From Streptomyces sp. CC228A (GTDB lineage: Bacteria > Actinomycetota > Actinomycetes > Streptomycetales > Streptomycetaceae), in NCBI RefSeq assembly GCF_021390935.1, contig NZ_JAJPUI010000009.1, positions 186,001 through 250,000 of the forward strand: a stretch of DNA of 64,000 nt. The letters run 5' to 3'. A program made the translations under genes and the position numbers. The notes under the pieces were generated by a model. It was not told the origin of the DNA and did not search any database. It was given only the letters and a program-made list of their open reading frames with translations. Shown here one piece after another: positions 54,021 through 63,028 of this stretch. Position 1 is the first letter of the stretch; every line of letters begins with the position of its first letter.

Positions 54021-55458
54021 ATGCGGAGCGCATACCGCGTCGAGACCGTACGGGCCGCCGAGGCCGCGCTGATGGCACGGCTGCCGGAGGGCGCCCTGAT
54101 GCAGCGGGCCGCCGCGGGGCTCGCCGCCGCCTGCGCACCGCTGCTGGGGCAGGTGTACGGCGCGCGCGTCGTCCTGCTGGTGGGCAGCGGCGACAACGGC
54201 GGCGACGCCCTCTACGCCGGGGCCCGGCTGGCGCGGCGCGGCGCCGGGGTGTCGGCGGTGCTGCTCGGGACGCGCGCCCACGAGGCCGGGCTCGCCGCGC
54301 TGCTGCGGGCCGGGGGACGCGTCGCCGACGACCCGTTCGCGGTGCTGGCCCGCGCCGACCTGGTCCTGGACGGCATCACCGGCATCGGCGGCCGCGGCGG
54401 GCTGCGGCCCGACGCGGTCCCCGTGGCGCGCGCCGCGCGCGGGTCGGACGCGGTCGTGGTCGCCGTGGACCTGCCGAGCGGCGTCGACGCGGACACGGGC
54501 ACGGTGGACGGCGAAGCCGTACGGGCGGACGCCACGGTGACGTTCGGCGCGTACAAGCCGGGTCTGCTGGTCGACCCGGCACGGGAGTACGCGGGCCCTC
54601 TGCGGCTCGTCGACATCGGCCTGGGCCCGTACCTGCCGGAGGTGCCGGACCTGGAGGCGCTCCAGCACGCGGACGTGGCGCGGCTGCTGCCGGTGCCGGG
54701 CGCCGAGAGCGACAAGTACCGGCGGGGCGTGGTCGGGGTGGTCGCCGGTTCGGCGCGCTACCCCGGGGCCGCGGTGCTCGCGGTGACCGGAGCGCTGCGC
54801 GGCGGGGCGGGGGCCGTGCGGTACGTGGGGCCTGCGGGGGACGCGGTGCTGGCCCGCCATCCGGAGACCCTGGTGCACGCGGGGCCGCCGGGGAAGGCGG
54901 GGCGCGTACAGGCGTGGGTGATCGGCCCCGGCCTGGGCGACACCCCGGGTGTGGCGGAGGTGCTGGCCTCCGACGCCCCCTCCTGGTCGACGCGGACGGC
55001 CTGCGGCAGCTGGACCCCGGGGCGGTGCGCGCACGGGCCGCGCCGACCGTGCTGACCCCGCACGCGGGCGAGGCCGCGGCCCTGCTGGGCGCGGCCCGCG
55101 AGGAGGTCGAGGCGCGGCGGCTGGACGCCGTGCGGGAACTGGCCGGCCGCTACGGCGCGACCGTGCTCCTCAAGGGCTCCACGACCCTGGTGGCCGATCC
55201 TGGGGCCGGTGCGCCGGTGCGGGTGAACCCGACGGGGACGCCCTGGCTGGCCACGGCCGGCAGCGGAGACGTCCTGTCGGGCCTCGCCGGCTCGCTCCTG
55301 GCGGCCGGGCTCGCCGCGCGTGATGCCGCGTCCGCGGCGGCGTACCTGCACGGTCTCGCCGCCCGGCGCGCCGCGCGGGGGCGCCGGTGGCGGCGTACGA
55401 CGTGGCGGAGGCGCTGCAGGGCGCGTGGCGGGACGTGACGGGCGGGGCGACCGCGTAG
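54021..55458 (+). CDS. nnr: bifunctional NAD(P)HX epimerase/dehydratase, two frameshifts
   Basis: Repairs damaged NADHX/NADPHX. N-terminal epimerase domain (LLVGSGDNGGDALYAGARLA, VVVAVDLPSGVDADTG) and C-terminal ribokinase-like dehydratase (VVGVVAGSARYPGAAVLA, VLTPHAGEAAALLG, GTPWLATAGSGDVLSG). The first frame runs off-sense at ~54,980 and stops at 55055; the product continues in the next frame (LLVDADGLRQLDPGAV). A second break near 55,380 hides the normal end (APVAAYDVAEALQG...). Each is repaired by one base, in C5 and G5 runs. About 478 residues if repaired, the family's length. Sequence error is more likely than decay. Confidence 0.85.
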
Positions 55459-55489
55459 GGCGGGCGGCGCAGGGCGAGGGGCGGAAGCG

Positions 55490-56801
55490 ATGGTGGGGGA
55501 GGAGTCGTACGTGGACACGGGAGGGGGCCCCGGCTCGCGGCGGGGTACGGACGCGGGCGCGGCCCGGGGCGGGTGCGAAGGCGCCGGCACGGGCGGCCGC
55601 GCGCAGGGCGGTGCCGCCGGCACCCGGCGCGCCGCCGCGGCGGAGGGCGGGTGCGGCCAGGCTGCCGTGCCCGCCGCACGCGCCGGCGGCACCAGGGCCG
55701 GCGGGCGCGGCGGCCCTGGTGCCACCGGCACGGAGGAGGCCGCCGACCGGGGCGTCGCGGAGGGACGGGCCGCGACGGCCCTCGACACCGGCCGTACGGA
55801 CGGCGGGACCCCGCGGGACCCGGCCGGGGCGCTGGGAGCGTCGGGTGCACGGGGGACGGCGCGGGCCGTACCGACGCGGCGGTGGCGCGGGGGCCGGAGG
55901 GGCCGGAGAGCCCGAAGAAGCCGACCTCCCCGCGGAGGCCGGCCGGCGCGGGCGGCCCGCACAGGCCGGCGGGCCGCGGGCGCAGGAGACGGCCGACGGA
56001 GGAGCCCAGGGGGCGCGCGAAGGGACGGCCGAGGGGGCGGCCGGAGGGGCCGAGAGGCTCCAGGGCGCCGTCGGAGTCCCCGGTGCGGGCGGGAGCGCGG
56101 ACGCCGAGGACGTGTCCGAGGACGCGGCCGAGGACGCGGCCGAGGCCGCCGACGCCACCCGCAGCACCGAGGCCCGCGGCGTAAGCGGCGGCCGTGACCC
56201 GCTCGCGGCGCTCGTGCGGCTCATGCCTCCCCTGCACGGGGCCGACGAGCACGTGGACTGGGCTGCGGCCGAGCGGCGGTGGGGCGTCGGCTTCCCCGCG
56301 GACTACCGCGCCTTCATGGCCCGCTACGGCGGCGGCACGATCAACGGAGAGGCCGTCGTGCTGCTGCCGCTGCCGCAGCCGGGCCTCCGGTGGGCGCCCG
56401 CCGACATCGCCGAGGAGACCGGCAACGCACGGCTCGTCCAGGAGCAGGAGGGCGGGCCGGGCCTGCCGGGCGGACCCGGCGGCGACCTGCTCGCCTGGGG
56501 CGTGACCGCCGGGGCGGACATCCTGTGCTGGCTCACCGCCGACCCGGACCCCGACCGCTGGCCGGTCGTGGTGTGCGGGCGGCACACGTCCGAGCGGTTC
56601 ACCGTCCACCCGTACGGCATGGCGGAGTTCCTGGCGCGGCTGCTCGGCGACGAGTTCGACGAGCCGCCGGTCAGCCTGGTCTTCTGGGACGGCGCGCCCG
56701 CCCGCTTCGTGCACTGGCGGGAGGAGCAGCGCCGCTACCTCGCGGGCCTCGACCCCGTCACCGGGGAACCCGACCCGTACGCCGGACCCGGGCCCGGGTG
56801 A
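55490..56801 (+). CDS. SUKH (SMI1/KNR4) protein with long low-complexity N-terminus, frame uncertain
   Basis: The last ~205 residues are a clear SUKH domain: AAERRWGVGFPADYRAFMAR, YGGGTINGEAVVLLPL, GGDLLAWGVTAGADILCWL, WPVVVCGRHTSERFTVHPYG, SLVFWDGAPARFVHW. Ahead is Ala/Gly/Glu-rich sequence. ATG 55490 (GGGGCGGAAGCG upstream) opens a plausible frame (MVGEESYVDTGGG) that must shift twice, at G runs near 55,855 and 55,900, to reach the SUKH frame. Outside toxin loci, SUKH proteins are often general immunity or regulatory proteins; no toxin is adjacent here. Start and N-terminal third are unsure. Confidence 0.6.
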
Positions 56802-56930
56802 CGCGGTGCCGTGCCCCTTATGCCGACCCGGGCCCGGGTGACGTGGCGCCGTGACCGTGTGCCGGTCCGGACCGGGGCCCGGGTGACGTGGCGCCGTGAC
56901 CTGTGTGCCGACCCGGACCCGGGCCCGGGT
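56786..56930 (+). repeat. four copies of ACCCGGGCCCGGGT-type palindrome
   Basis: Palindromic cores at 56786-56799, 56826-56839, ~56871-56884 (variant) and 56917-56930, each followed by GACG(C/T)GG(T/C)GCCGTG or a variant; period ~40-46. The first copy runs into the stop codon of the SUKH gene. Lies before alr. Confidence 0.75.
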
Positions 56931-57001
56931 GGCGACGGCGCCGCACCGTGCGGCACGCCGGGGCAACGGGGCCGGGAGGCGCACCTGAGAGACTGGGCGC
57001 G

Positions 57002-58295
57002 ATGAGTACGACACCGCAGCACCGCAGCGCCGACGCCCCCGACGCCGCCGGGGGCCCGCGCGTCCCGAGACCTTCCGCGCCCGCGCCGAGATCGACCTCG
57101 GCGCGCTGCGCAGCAACGTGCGCGCGCTGCGGGCCCGCGTCGCCCCCAAGGCGCCCGGGTCATGGCCGTGGTGAAGGCCGACGGCTACGGCCACGGGGCG
57201 GTGCCGTGCGCCCGCGCCGCGCTGGCCGCGGGCGCGGCCTGGCTGGGCACGGCCACGCCGTACGAGGCGCTCGCGCTGCGGGCGGCCGGCATCGACGCGC
57301 CGCTGCTGTGCTGGCTGTGGACGCCCGGCGGGCCCTGGCGGGCGGCCGTCGACGCGGACGTCGACGTGGCGGTCAGCGGTCTGTGGGCGCTGGACGAGGT
57401 CACCGAGGCGGCCCGGGCGGCCGGTCGCCCCGCGCGGATCCAGCTCAAGGCCGACACCGGGCTCGGCCGCAACGGCTGCCTGCCCGCCGACTGGCCGCAC
57501 ATGGTGGGCGAGGCACTGAAGGCGCAGGCCGACGGGCTCGTGCGGATCACCGGCCTGTGGTCGCACTTCGCGTGCGCCGACGAGCCCGGGCACCCGTCTG
57601 TGAACGCCCAACTGGCGCAGTTCCACGACATGCTGGAGTACGCGGAGAAGGCCGGGGTCGAGCCGGAGGTGCGGCACATGGCCAACTCCCCCGCCACCCT
57701 CACCCTCCCGGAGACGCACTTCGACCTCGTACGGACCGGGGTGGCCCTCTACGGCATCTCGCCCGCCCCGGAGCTGGGCACCCCCGCCGACTTCGGGCTG
57801 CGGCCCGTGATGCGGCTGTCGGCGCACGTGGCGTCCGTGAAGCAGGCCCCGCCCGGCCTCGGCATCAGCTACGGCCACCACTACGTCACCGACCGCGACA
57901 CGCACCTGGCGCTCGTCCCGGTCGGCTACGCCGACGGCGTGCCGCGCCACGCCTCCGGGCGGGGACCCGTCCTGCTGGGCGGGAAGGTGCGGACGGCCGC
58001 CGGCCGGATCGCGATGGACCAGTTCGTCGTCGACCTCGGCGAGGACACCGTCCGGGTCGGCGACCGCGCCGTCCTGTTCGGCCCCGGCGACGACGGCGAG
58101 CCCACGGCCGAGGACTGGGCGCGGGCCGCGGACACCATCGCGTACGAGATCGTGACCCGCGTCGGCACGCGCGTGCCGCGCGTCTACCTGGACGCGGACG
58201 CTGGCCGGGACGACGACGCGGACGCGGACGCGGGCCGGGACGACGACGGGGACGGGGACGCGGGCCCGGGCGGGCCCGGCGGAGCGGACGCGTAG
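57002..58295 (+). CDS. alr: alanine racemase, frameshifted near the 5' end
   Basis: PLP enzyme making D-alanine for peptidoglycan. From 57162 the frame is clean: MAVVKADGYGHGAVPCARAA (PLP Lys), RIQLKADTGLGRNG, RHMANSPATL, YGHHYVTDRDTHLALVPVGYADG (catalytic Tyr region), GRIAMDQFVVDLG. The N-terminus ETFRARAEIDLGALRSNVRAL lies in a different frame, and the likely ATG 57002 (MSTTPQHRSADAPDAAGG) in a third; one base added at each of two G runs (~57,050 and ~57,163) links all three. The tail is Asp/Gly-rich with a repeated AGRDDDADAD. Confidence 0.9.
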
Positions 58296-58310
58296 CGCCG
58301 AGGGGGAGCC

Positions 58311-59473
58311 GTGGGCGGGACGACCGGGGCCGGGAAGGCCGTCGCGGGGGCCGTCGACACCGCAGTGGAGAGCGGTGGCGGCTGGCGCCGCGCGGGCTTC
58401 GCCGGGGCGGCGATAGGGATCGTCGCGGCGGGCGCCGCGGCCGGTGTCGCCCTGGAGCGGCTCACCGTGGGGCGCGGCATGCGCCGTCGTGCCCGGCCGC
58501 GCTGGACGCGGCGGGGCCCTTCGGCGGGCTGCGCGGCACCCCGGGCACCGCGCCCGCGGAGGACGGCACGGCGCTGGCGTACGAGGTGGAGGAGGCGGAG
58601 CCGGGTGCCCCGCAGCTCACCGTCGTCTTCTGCCACGGCTACTGCCTCAACCAGGACGCCTGGCACTTCCAGCGCGCCGCACTGCGCGGCCGGGTCAGGA
58701 CGGTGCACTGGGACCAGCGCAGCCACGGCCGGTCGGCCCGCGGCACCGCGCAGAGCGGCCCGGACGCGGTGCCCGTCACGATCGACCTGCTGGGCCGCGA
58801 CCTGAAGGCGGTGCTGGACGCCGCCGCGCCCGAGGGCCCGCTGGTGCTGGTGGGGCACTCCATGGGCGGTATGACGATCATGGCGCTGGCCGACCAGTAC
58901 CCGGAGTTCGTACGGGAGCGGGTGGCCGGCGTCGCCCTGGTCGGCACGTCCTCGGGGCGGCTCGCCGAGGTGAGCTACGGGCTTCCGGCTGCGGGCGTCG
59001 ACGCGGTGCGGAAGGTGCTGCCGGGGGTCCTGCGCGCCATGGGGGCGCGCGCGGAGCTCGTGGAGCGAGGGCGGCGGGCCACGGCGGACCTCTTCGCCGG
59101 ACTGGTCAAGCGGTACAGCTTCGGGTCGCGGGACGTCGACCCGGTCGTCGCGCGGTTCGCGGAGCGCATGATCGAAGCCACGCCCATCGACGTGGTCGCG
59201 GAGTTCTACCCGGCGTTCGCGGCGCACGACAAGGCGGAGGCGCTCGCCGTCCTCGCGGACGCGGAGGTGCCGGTGCTGGCGCTGGTCGGGGAGCGGGACA
59301 TGATCACCCCCTGGGCCCACACCGAGGCCATGGCCGCGCTGCTCCCGGGCGCCGAGCTGGTCGTCGTGCCCGACGGCGGCCACCTGGTGATGCTGGAGCA
59401 CCCGGACACGGTCACCGACCGGCTGCTGGCCCTGCTCGCCCGCGCCGGCGCCGACCTGCGCGACCACGGCTGA
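58311..59473 (+). CDS. alpha/beta hydrolase with N-terminal membrane segment, one frameshift
   Basis: GTG 58311 opens a short N-terminal part with a hydrophobic segment (RAGFAGAAIGIVAAGAAAGVAL, partly shown), then a frame change near 58,500 (one G missing after GCCCGG) into the hydrolase: VVFCHGYCLN (oxyanion), WDQRSHGRSARG, VGHSMGGMTIMALA (nucleophile Ser), LVGERDMITPW (Asp) and VPDGGHLVMLEHP (His), a complete triad. About 387 residues repaired. Substrate unknown. Common between alr and tsaE in Streptomyces. Confidence 0.85.
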
Positions 59474-59510
59474 CGCCCGGCCCGCCCGCGGGACCCCGAG
59501 CCGGGGCCGC

Positions 59511-59678
59511 GGCTGCGCGCGCCGCTGGTGGCGGGCTGGTCGGGGGCGTACGCGGGCGACGCGGGCGGCTGCGCGCGCCGCTGGTGGCGGGCTGCTCGGG
59601 GGCGTACGCGGGCGGCGTCGGCGGCCTCGCGCGGCGGTGGTGGCCGGGCTGGTCGGGGACGTACGCGGACGGTGCCGG
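59511..59678 (+). repeat. three 56-bp tandem repeats before tsaE
   Basis: Units start at 59511, 59567 and 59623. Each reads GGCTGCGCGCGCCGCTGGTG ... GGCGTACGCGGGCG (quoted in part); the third has diverged most. Non-coding, ending 22 bases before tsaE. Confidence 0.85.
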
Positions 59679-59700
59679 CGGAGCGGTTACCTTGGCACAC

Positions 59701-60234
59701 ATGGAAGCAGCGCACCCCTCCGCCACCGCACCGCACATCCCCGCCGCCGACGTCGCGGCCACCGCCCGCCTCACCGTGCACGCGCCCGAGGAGATGCAGG
59801 ACCTCGGGCGCGCACTGGCCGGGCTGCTGCGCCCCGGAGACCTCGTGATGCTCACCGGCGAGCTGGGCGCGGGCAAGACGACCCTGACGCGCGGCCTGGG
59901 CGAGGGACTCGGGGTGCGCGGCGCGGTCACGTCGCCCACCTTCGTCATCGCCCGCGTCCACCCGTCGCTGACCGGCGGCCCCGCTCTGGTGCACGTGGAC
60001 GCCTACCGGCTGGGCGGCGGGCTCGACGAGATGGAGGACCTGGACCTCGACGTCTCGCTGCCGGACTCCGTCGTGGTCGTGGAGTGGGGCGAGGGCAAGG
60101 TGGAGGACCTCACGGAGGACCGCCTGCACGTGGTGATCGACCGGGTCGTCGGGGACACGGACGACGACCGCCGCCAGGTCACCCTGACGGGGGTGGGGGA
60201 GCGCTGGGCGGGCGTGGACCTCGCGCTGGTCTGA
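59701..60234 (+). CDS. tsaE: tRNA t6A synthesis ATPase TsaE
   Basis: 177 residues. Walker A GELGAGKTTLTRGLGEGLG, VTSPTFVIARVHPS switch region, LVHVDAYRLGG and VVVVEWGEGKVEDL. Works with TsaB and TsaD, encoded downstream, in making threonylcarbamoyl-A37 of ANN-decoding tRNAs. Confidence 0.95.
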   Translation: MEAAHPSATAPHIPAADVAATARLTVHAPEEMQDLGRALAGLLRPGDLVMLTGELGAGKTTLTRGLGEGLGVRGAVTSPTFVIARVHPSLTGGPALVHVDAYRLGGGLDEMEDLDLDVSLPDSVVVVEWGEGKVEDLTEDRLHVVIDRVVGDTDDDRRQVTLTGVGERWAGVDLALV

Positions 60235-60322
60235 GAGCCGTACGCGCGTGCCGTACGTTCCGACAAGCCGTCGGTAAATTGTTGCGCGGTACCTCCGAAG
60301 CGTGGTCACATGGAGATCAGAC

Positions 60323-60341
60323 CTTGGTTAGGTTCACCTAA
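60323..60341 (+). promoter_or_regulatory. candidate DmdR/DtxR iron box
   Basis: CTTGGTTAGGTTCACCTAA matches the Streptomyces DmdR1-type box (TTAGGTTAGGCTCACCTAA) at 16 of 19 positions and contains the perfect inverted repeat TTAGGT-TC-ACCTAA. It lies 25 bases before the next start codon, where a bound repressor would block transcription. TAGGTT inside it could also serve as -10. Confidence 0.55.
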
Positions 60342-60366
60342 CTACGCTTGGAGCCGGGAGGCAACC

Positions 60367-60576
60367 ATGCCGCAGCAGCAGCCGAGGCGGCAGCCGGAAC
60401 GGCCGCCGGAGCACCGGCAGCCGTCGGACGTGTCGATGCGCGACCTGCTCGCGTCCTGCGCGGCGGCCAGCGCCGTGTCCACACCGCCCCGCCCGGCTCC
60501 CGCCGCCGCATCCGGCGAGCCGTCCGGCGACGCCCCCGAGGACGGCGCCCCCCACGAGGCACCCCGCGCGGCGTAA
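60367..60576 (+). CDS. small Pro/Gln-rich protein downstream of an iron box
   Basis: 69 residues from ATG 60367 with GGGAGGCAACC upstream. Composition is Pro/Ala/Gln/Arg-rich; the middle SDVSMRDLLASCAAASAVSTPP is the only ordered-looking part, with one Cys. No signal peptide or membrane segment. An in-frame ATG at 60310 would include the iron box and is unlikely. I do not recognise the family. The upstream operator suggests low-iron expression. Followed by a hairpin. Confidence 0.6.
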   Translation: MPQQQPRRQPERPPEHRQPSDVSMRDLLASCAAASAVSTPPRPAPAAASGEPSGDAPEDGAPHEAPRAA

Positions 60577-60617
60577 CCGCAACCCGGCTGCCGGGCGCTT
60601 CTGCGGCCCGGTTGCGG
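60577..60617 (+). terminator. hairpin after the small protein gene
   Basis: CCGCAACC (60577-60584) pairs with GGTTGCGG (60610-60617); the interior can fold further (CCGGGC/GCCCGG-like). Starts at the base after the stop codon. The rest of 60,618-60,923 is GC-rich without a gene or signal I can name. Confidence 0.5.
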
Positions 60618-60923
60618 GACGGGCGGGTCGCGGCGGCAACTCCCCTGAGGGAAGCACGCACGGTCCGCGGCCGGCAGGAGCGGAACGGTCCGTGACCCGC
60701 ACGAGCGACGGTCCGCCGCGCAGCCCTGGTCACGGAAGCCCGCGCGGCGACACCCCCGAGGCCACGGCCACCCCGTACGGAACGCGCCCGGGGTACGGAA
60801 CCCCGCGAGGCGGAACCCCAGGCCAAAGAGGCCCCCACGCACCGGCACACCGCAGGAGGGAGCCCGCAGGGGAGGCCCCGAGGGTGAGGGAGCCCCGCGG
60901 CGGCGTGGCAGCGGCCGGGCGGC

Positions 60924-61514
60924 TCAGGGAACGACGACGACCTTCGCGTTGACGGTCGCGAACTTCCACAGCGCGTCCCCGTCCTCGCGGCTCATCCGCA
61001 CCCCGCCCGTGCGGCGCGTCGGGTCCGGGCTGGGCGTCGAGCCGTCCACGGCCGCGCTGAAGCCGATCGTCACGCCGTCCACCGAGGCGAACCGCACCAC
61101 GTGCTCCACCTGCACCCCGTCGGACCCCTGCACGTTGCCCGAGCGCGACGTCACCTTGTAGGAACCCGGCGCCGGGTGCACCGTGCTCGGCATCACCGTG
61201 AACGTCCGGGACACCTCACCGGACTCCTCCACCAGCCACACCCGGCGCTCCGCCAGGGCGTACACCACCCGTTCCCCCGAACCGGACTGCTCGGGCGCCG
61301 CCGGCACCTGCTGCCCCGTGGACGCGGACGCCCCCGGGGCCGGGGAGGCGCCGGGGGCGGAGGGCGGGGCGGACGGTTCCGCGGAGGAAGCGCCGGCCTT
61401 GCCGCCCCGCAGGTCCGCGGGGGCGGTCGCGGACGCCTGGTAGGCCAGGAAGCCGACCGCCGCCAGTGCCGCCGCGGTGAGCCCGGCCACGAATCCCGAG
61501 CTGCTCCTTGCCAC
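60924..61514 (-). CDS. secreted YkuD/L,D-transpeptidase-like protein lacking the catalytic Cys
   Basis: 196 residues from GTG 61514 (GGAGAGGTGGGG upstream). N-terminal membrane/signal segment (FVAGLTAAALAAVGFLAYQA), Ala/Pro/Ser linker, then a beta-rich domain: ERVVYALAERRVWLVEESGE, TFTVMPSTVHPAPGSYKVTS, VEHVVRFASVDGVTIGFSAAV. The end RRTGGVRMSREDGDALWKF matches the YkuD S-H-G-C-V-R motif in shape, but has Gly where the nucleophilic Cys belongs. Probably a wall-binding or inactive homologue. Divergent from tsaB. Confidence 0.7.
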   Translation of the reverse strand: MARSSSGFVAGLTAAALAAVGFLAYQASATAPADLRGGKAGASSAEPSAPPSAPGASPAPGASASTGQQVPAAPEQSGSGERVVYALAERRVWLVEESGEVSRTFTVMPSTVHPAPGSYKVTSRSGNVQGSDGVQVEHVVRFASVDGVTIGFSAAVDGSTPSPDPTRRTGGVRMSREDGDALWKFATVNAKVVVVP

Positions 61515-61617
61515 GCTGCCCCACCTCTCCTACGACCTGTCGATGTGACGGTAGCAGCAGCTCCGGGAGGGCACCTGGCCGCCGTACTCCACCCTGCGGG
61601 AGCCGTAGGCTGTTCGC

Positions 61618-62270
61618 GTGCTGCTGCTCGCCATGGATACCGCCACACCCGCCGTCACCGTCGCTCTCCACGACGGGCGGTCCGTCGTCGCCCGGTCGGG
61701 CCGGGTCGACGCGCGCCGGCACGGGGAACTGCTGCTGCCCGCCGTGCACCGCGTGCTCACCGAGGCCGGGCTCGCCCTGGACGCCGTCACCGACGTCGTC
61801 GTGGGCGTCGGCCCCGGCCCGTACACCGGGCTGCGCGTCGGCCTGGTGACCGCCGCCACCTTCGGCTCCGCGCTGGGCGTGCCCGTGCACGGGGTGTGCA
61901 CCCTGGACGGCCTCGCGTACGCCTCCGGGCTGGACGAGCCGTTCGTCGTCGCCACGGACGCCCGCCGCAAGGAGGTCTACTGGGCCCGGTACGACGACTG
62001 CCGGACCCGGGTGACGGAGCCGGCGGTGGACCGGCCCGCCGACATCGCCGCCGAGGTCGCCGGGCTGCCCGCCGTGGGCGCGGGCGCGCGGCTGTACGGC
62101 GAGGTGTTCCCGGACGCCCGCGACCCCGAGCACCAGTCGGCCGACGCGCTGGCCGCCCTGGCGGCGGAGCGGCTCGCGGCCGGGGAGGCGCTGCTGCCGC
62201 CGCGCCCCTGTACCTGCGGCGGCCGGACGCCCAGGTGCCGAAGAACTACAAGGTGGTCACCCCGCAGTGA
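61618..62270 (+). CDS. tsaB: t6A synthesis protein TsaB, one frameshift near the 3' end
   Basis: GTG 61618. Inactive-kinase-fold partner of TsaD: LLLAMDTATPAVTVALHDG, ARRHGELLLPAVHRVL, VGVGPGPYTGLRVGLVTA. At ~62,207 one base is missing; the conserved end PLYLRRPDAQVPKNYKVVTP lies in the next frame and stops at 62270. Without repair the frame would run on through rimI. Repaired length 217 residues. Overlaps the rimI start. Confidence 0.93.
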
Positions 62271-63028
62271 CCGAGGCGGCCCTGCGCGAGATGCGCTGGT
62301 GGGACATCCCGCCGGTGCTGGAACTCGAACGCGACCTGTTCCCCGAGGACGCCTGGTCGGAAGGCATGTTCTGGTCGGAGCTCGCGCACGCGCGCGGCCC
62401 CGCGGCGACGCGCCGCTACGTGGTGGCGGAGGCCGGCGGCCGGATCGTCGGCTACGCGGGGCTCGCGGCGGCCGGCGGGCTCGGCGACGTCCAGACCATC
62501 GCCGCCGCGCGCGACCAGTGGGGCACCGGGCTCGGCGCCCGGCTCCTCAGCGAGCTGCTGCGCAGTGCCACGGACTTCGAGTGCCGGGAAGTGCTGCTGG
62601 AGGTCCGGGTCGACAACGCCAGGGCGCAGCGGCTCTACGAGCGCTTCGGTTTCGAGCCGATCGGCTTCCGGCGCGGCTACTACCAGCCGGGGAACGTGGA
62701 CGCGCTGGTGATGCGGCTGACGGTACGGGACGGAGCCGCCCAGGACGCGGCCGCCTCCGAAGCCGCCGCCCCGGAAGCCGCTGTCGCGGAGGCCGCCGCC
62801 CCGGAGGCCGCCGCCCCGGAGGCTGCCGCTGAGGGGAGCGCCGCCGCCCAGGACCCCCGCGCACCGGAAGACCCCGGCGCGCGCCCGCACCGCGTACGCC
62901 GGGCGGGCGCACAAGACCCCGACGACGCCGTACGGGGCGATGCCGTACCGGACGATCCGCGGGCCGGCGGCGCACAAGACGACGACGTACAAGAAGACCC
63001 GATGGAAAGCGCTGAGAGCCATGGCTGA
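62267..63028 (+). CDS. rimI: ribosomal-protein-S18-alanine N-acetyltransferase, with repeat tail
   Basis: 253 residues from GTG 62267. GNAT fold in the first ~150: LREMRWWDIPPVLELERDLF, acetyl-CoA loop RDQWGTGLGARLL, and VRVDNARAQRLYERFGFEPIG. The C-terminal ~100 residues are low-complexity (EAAAPEAA repeats, then Asp/Pro/Arg-rich), unusual for RimI. Overlaps tsaB and tsaD, so translation is coupled. Confidence 0.93.
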   Translation: MTEAALREMRWWDIPPVLELERDLFPEDAWSEGMFWSELAHARGPAATRRYVVAEAGGRIVGYAGLAAAGGLGDVQTIAAARDQWGTGLGARLLSELLRSATDFECREVLLEVRVDNARAQRLYERFGFEPIGFRRGYYQPGNVDALVMRLTVRDGAAQDAAASEAAAPEAAVAEAAAPEAAAPEAAAEGSAAAQDPRAPEDPGARPHRVRRAGAQDPDDAVRGDAVPDDPRAGGAQDDDVQEDPMESAESHG

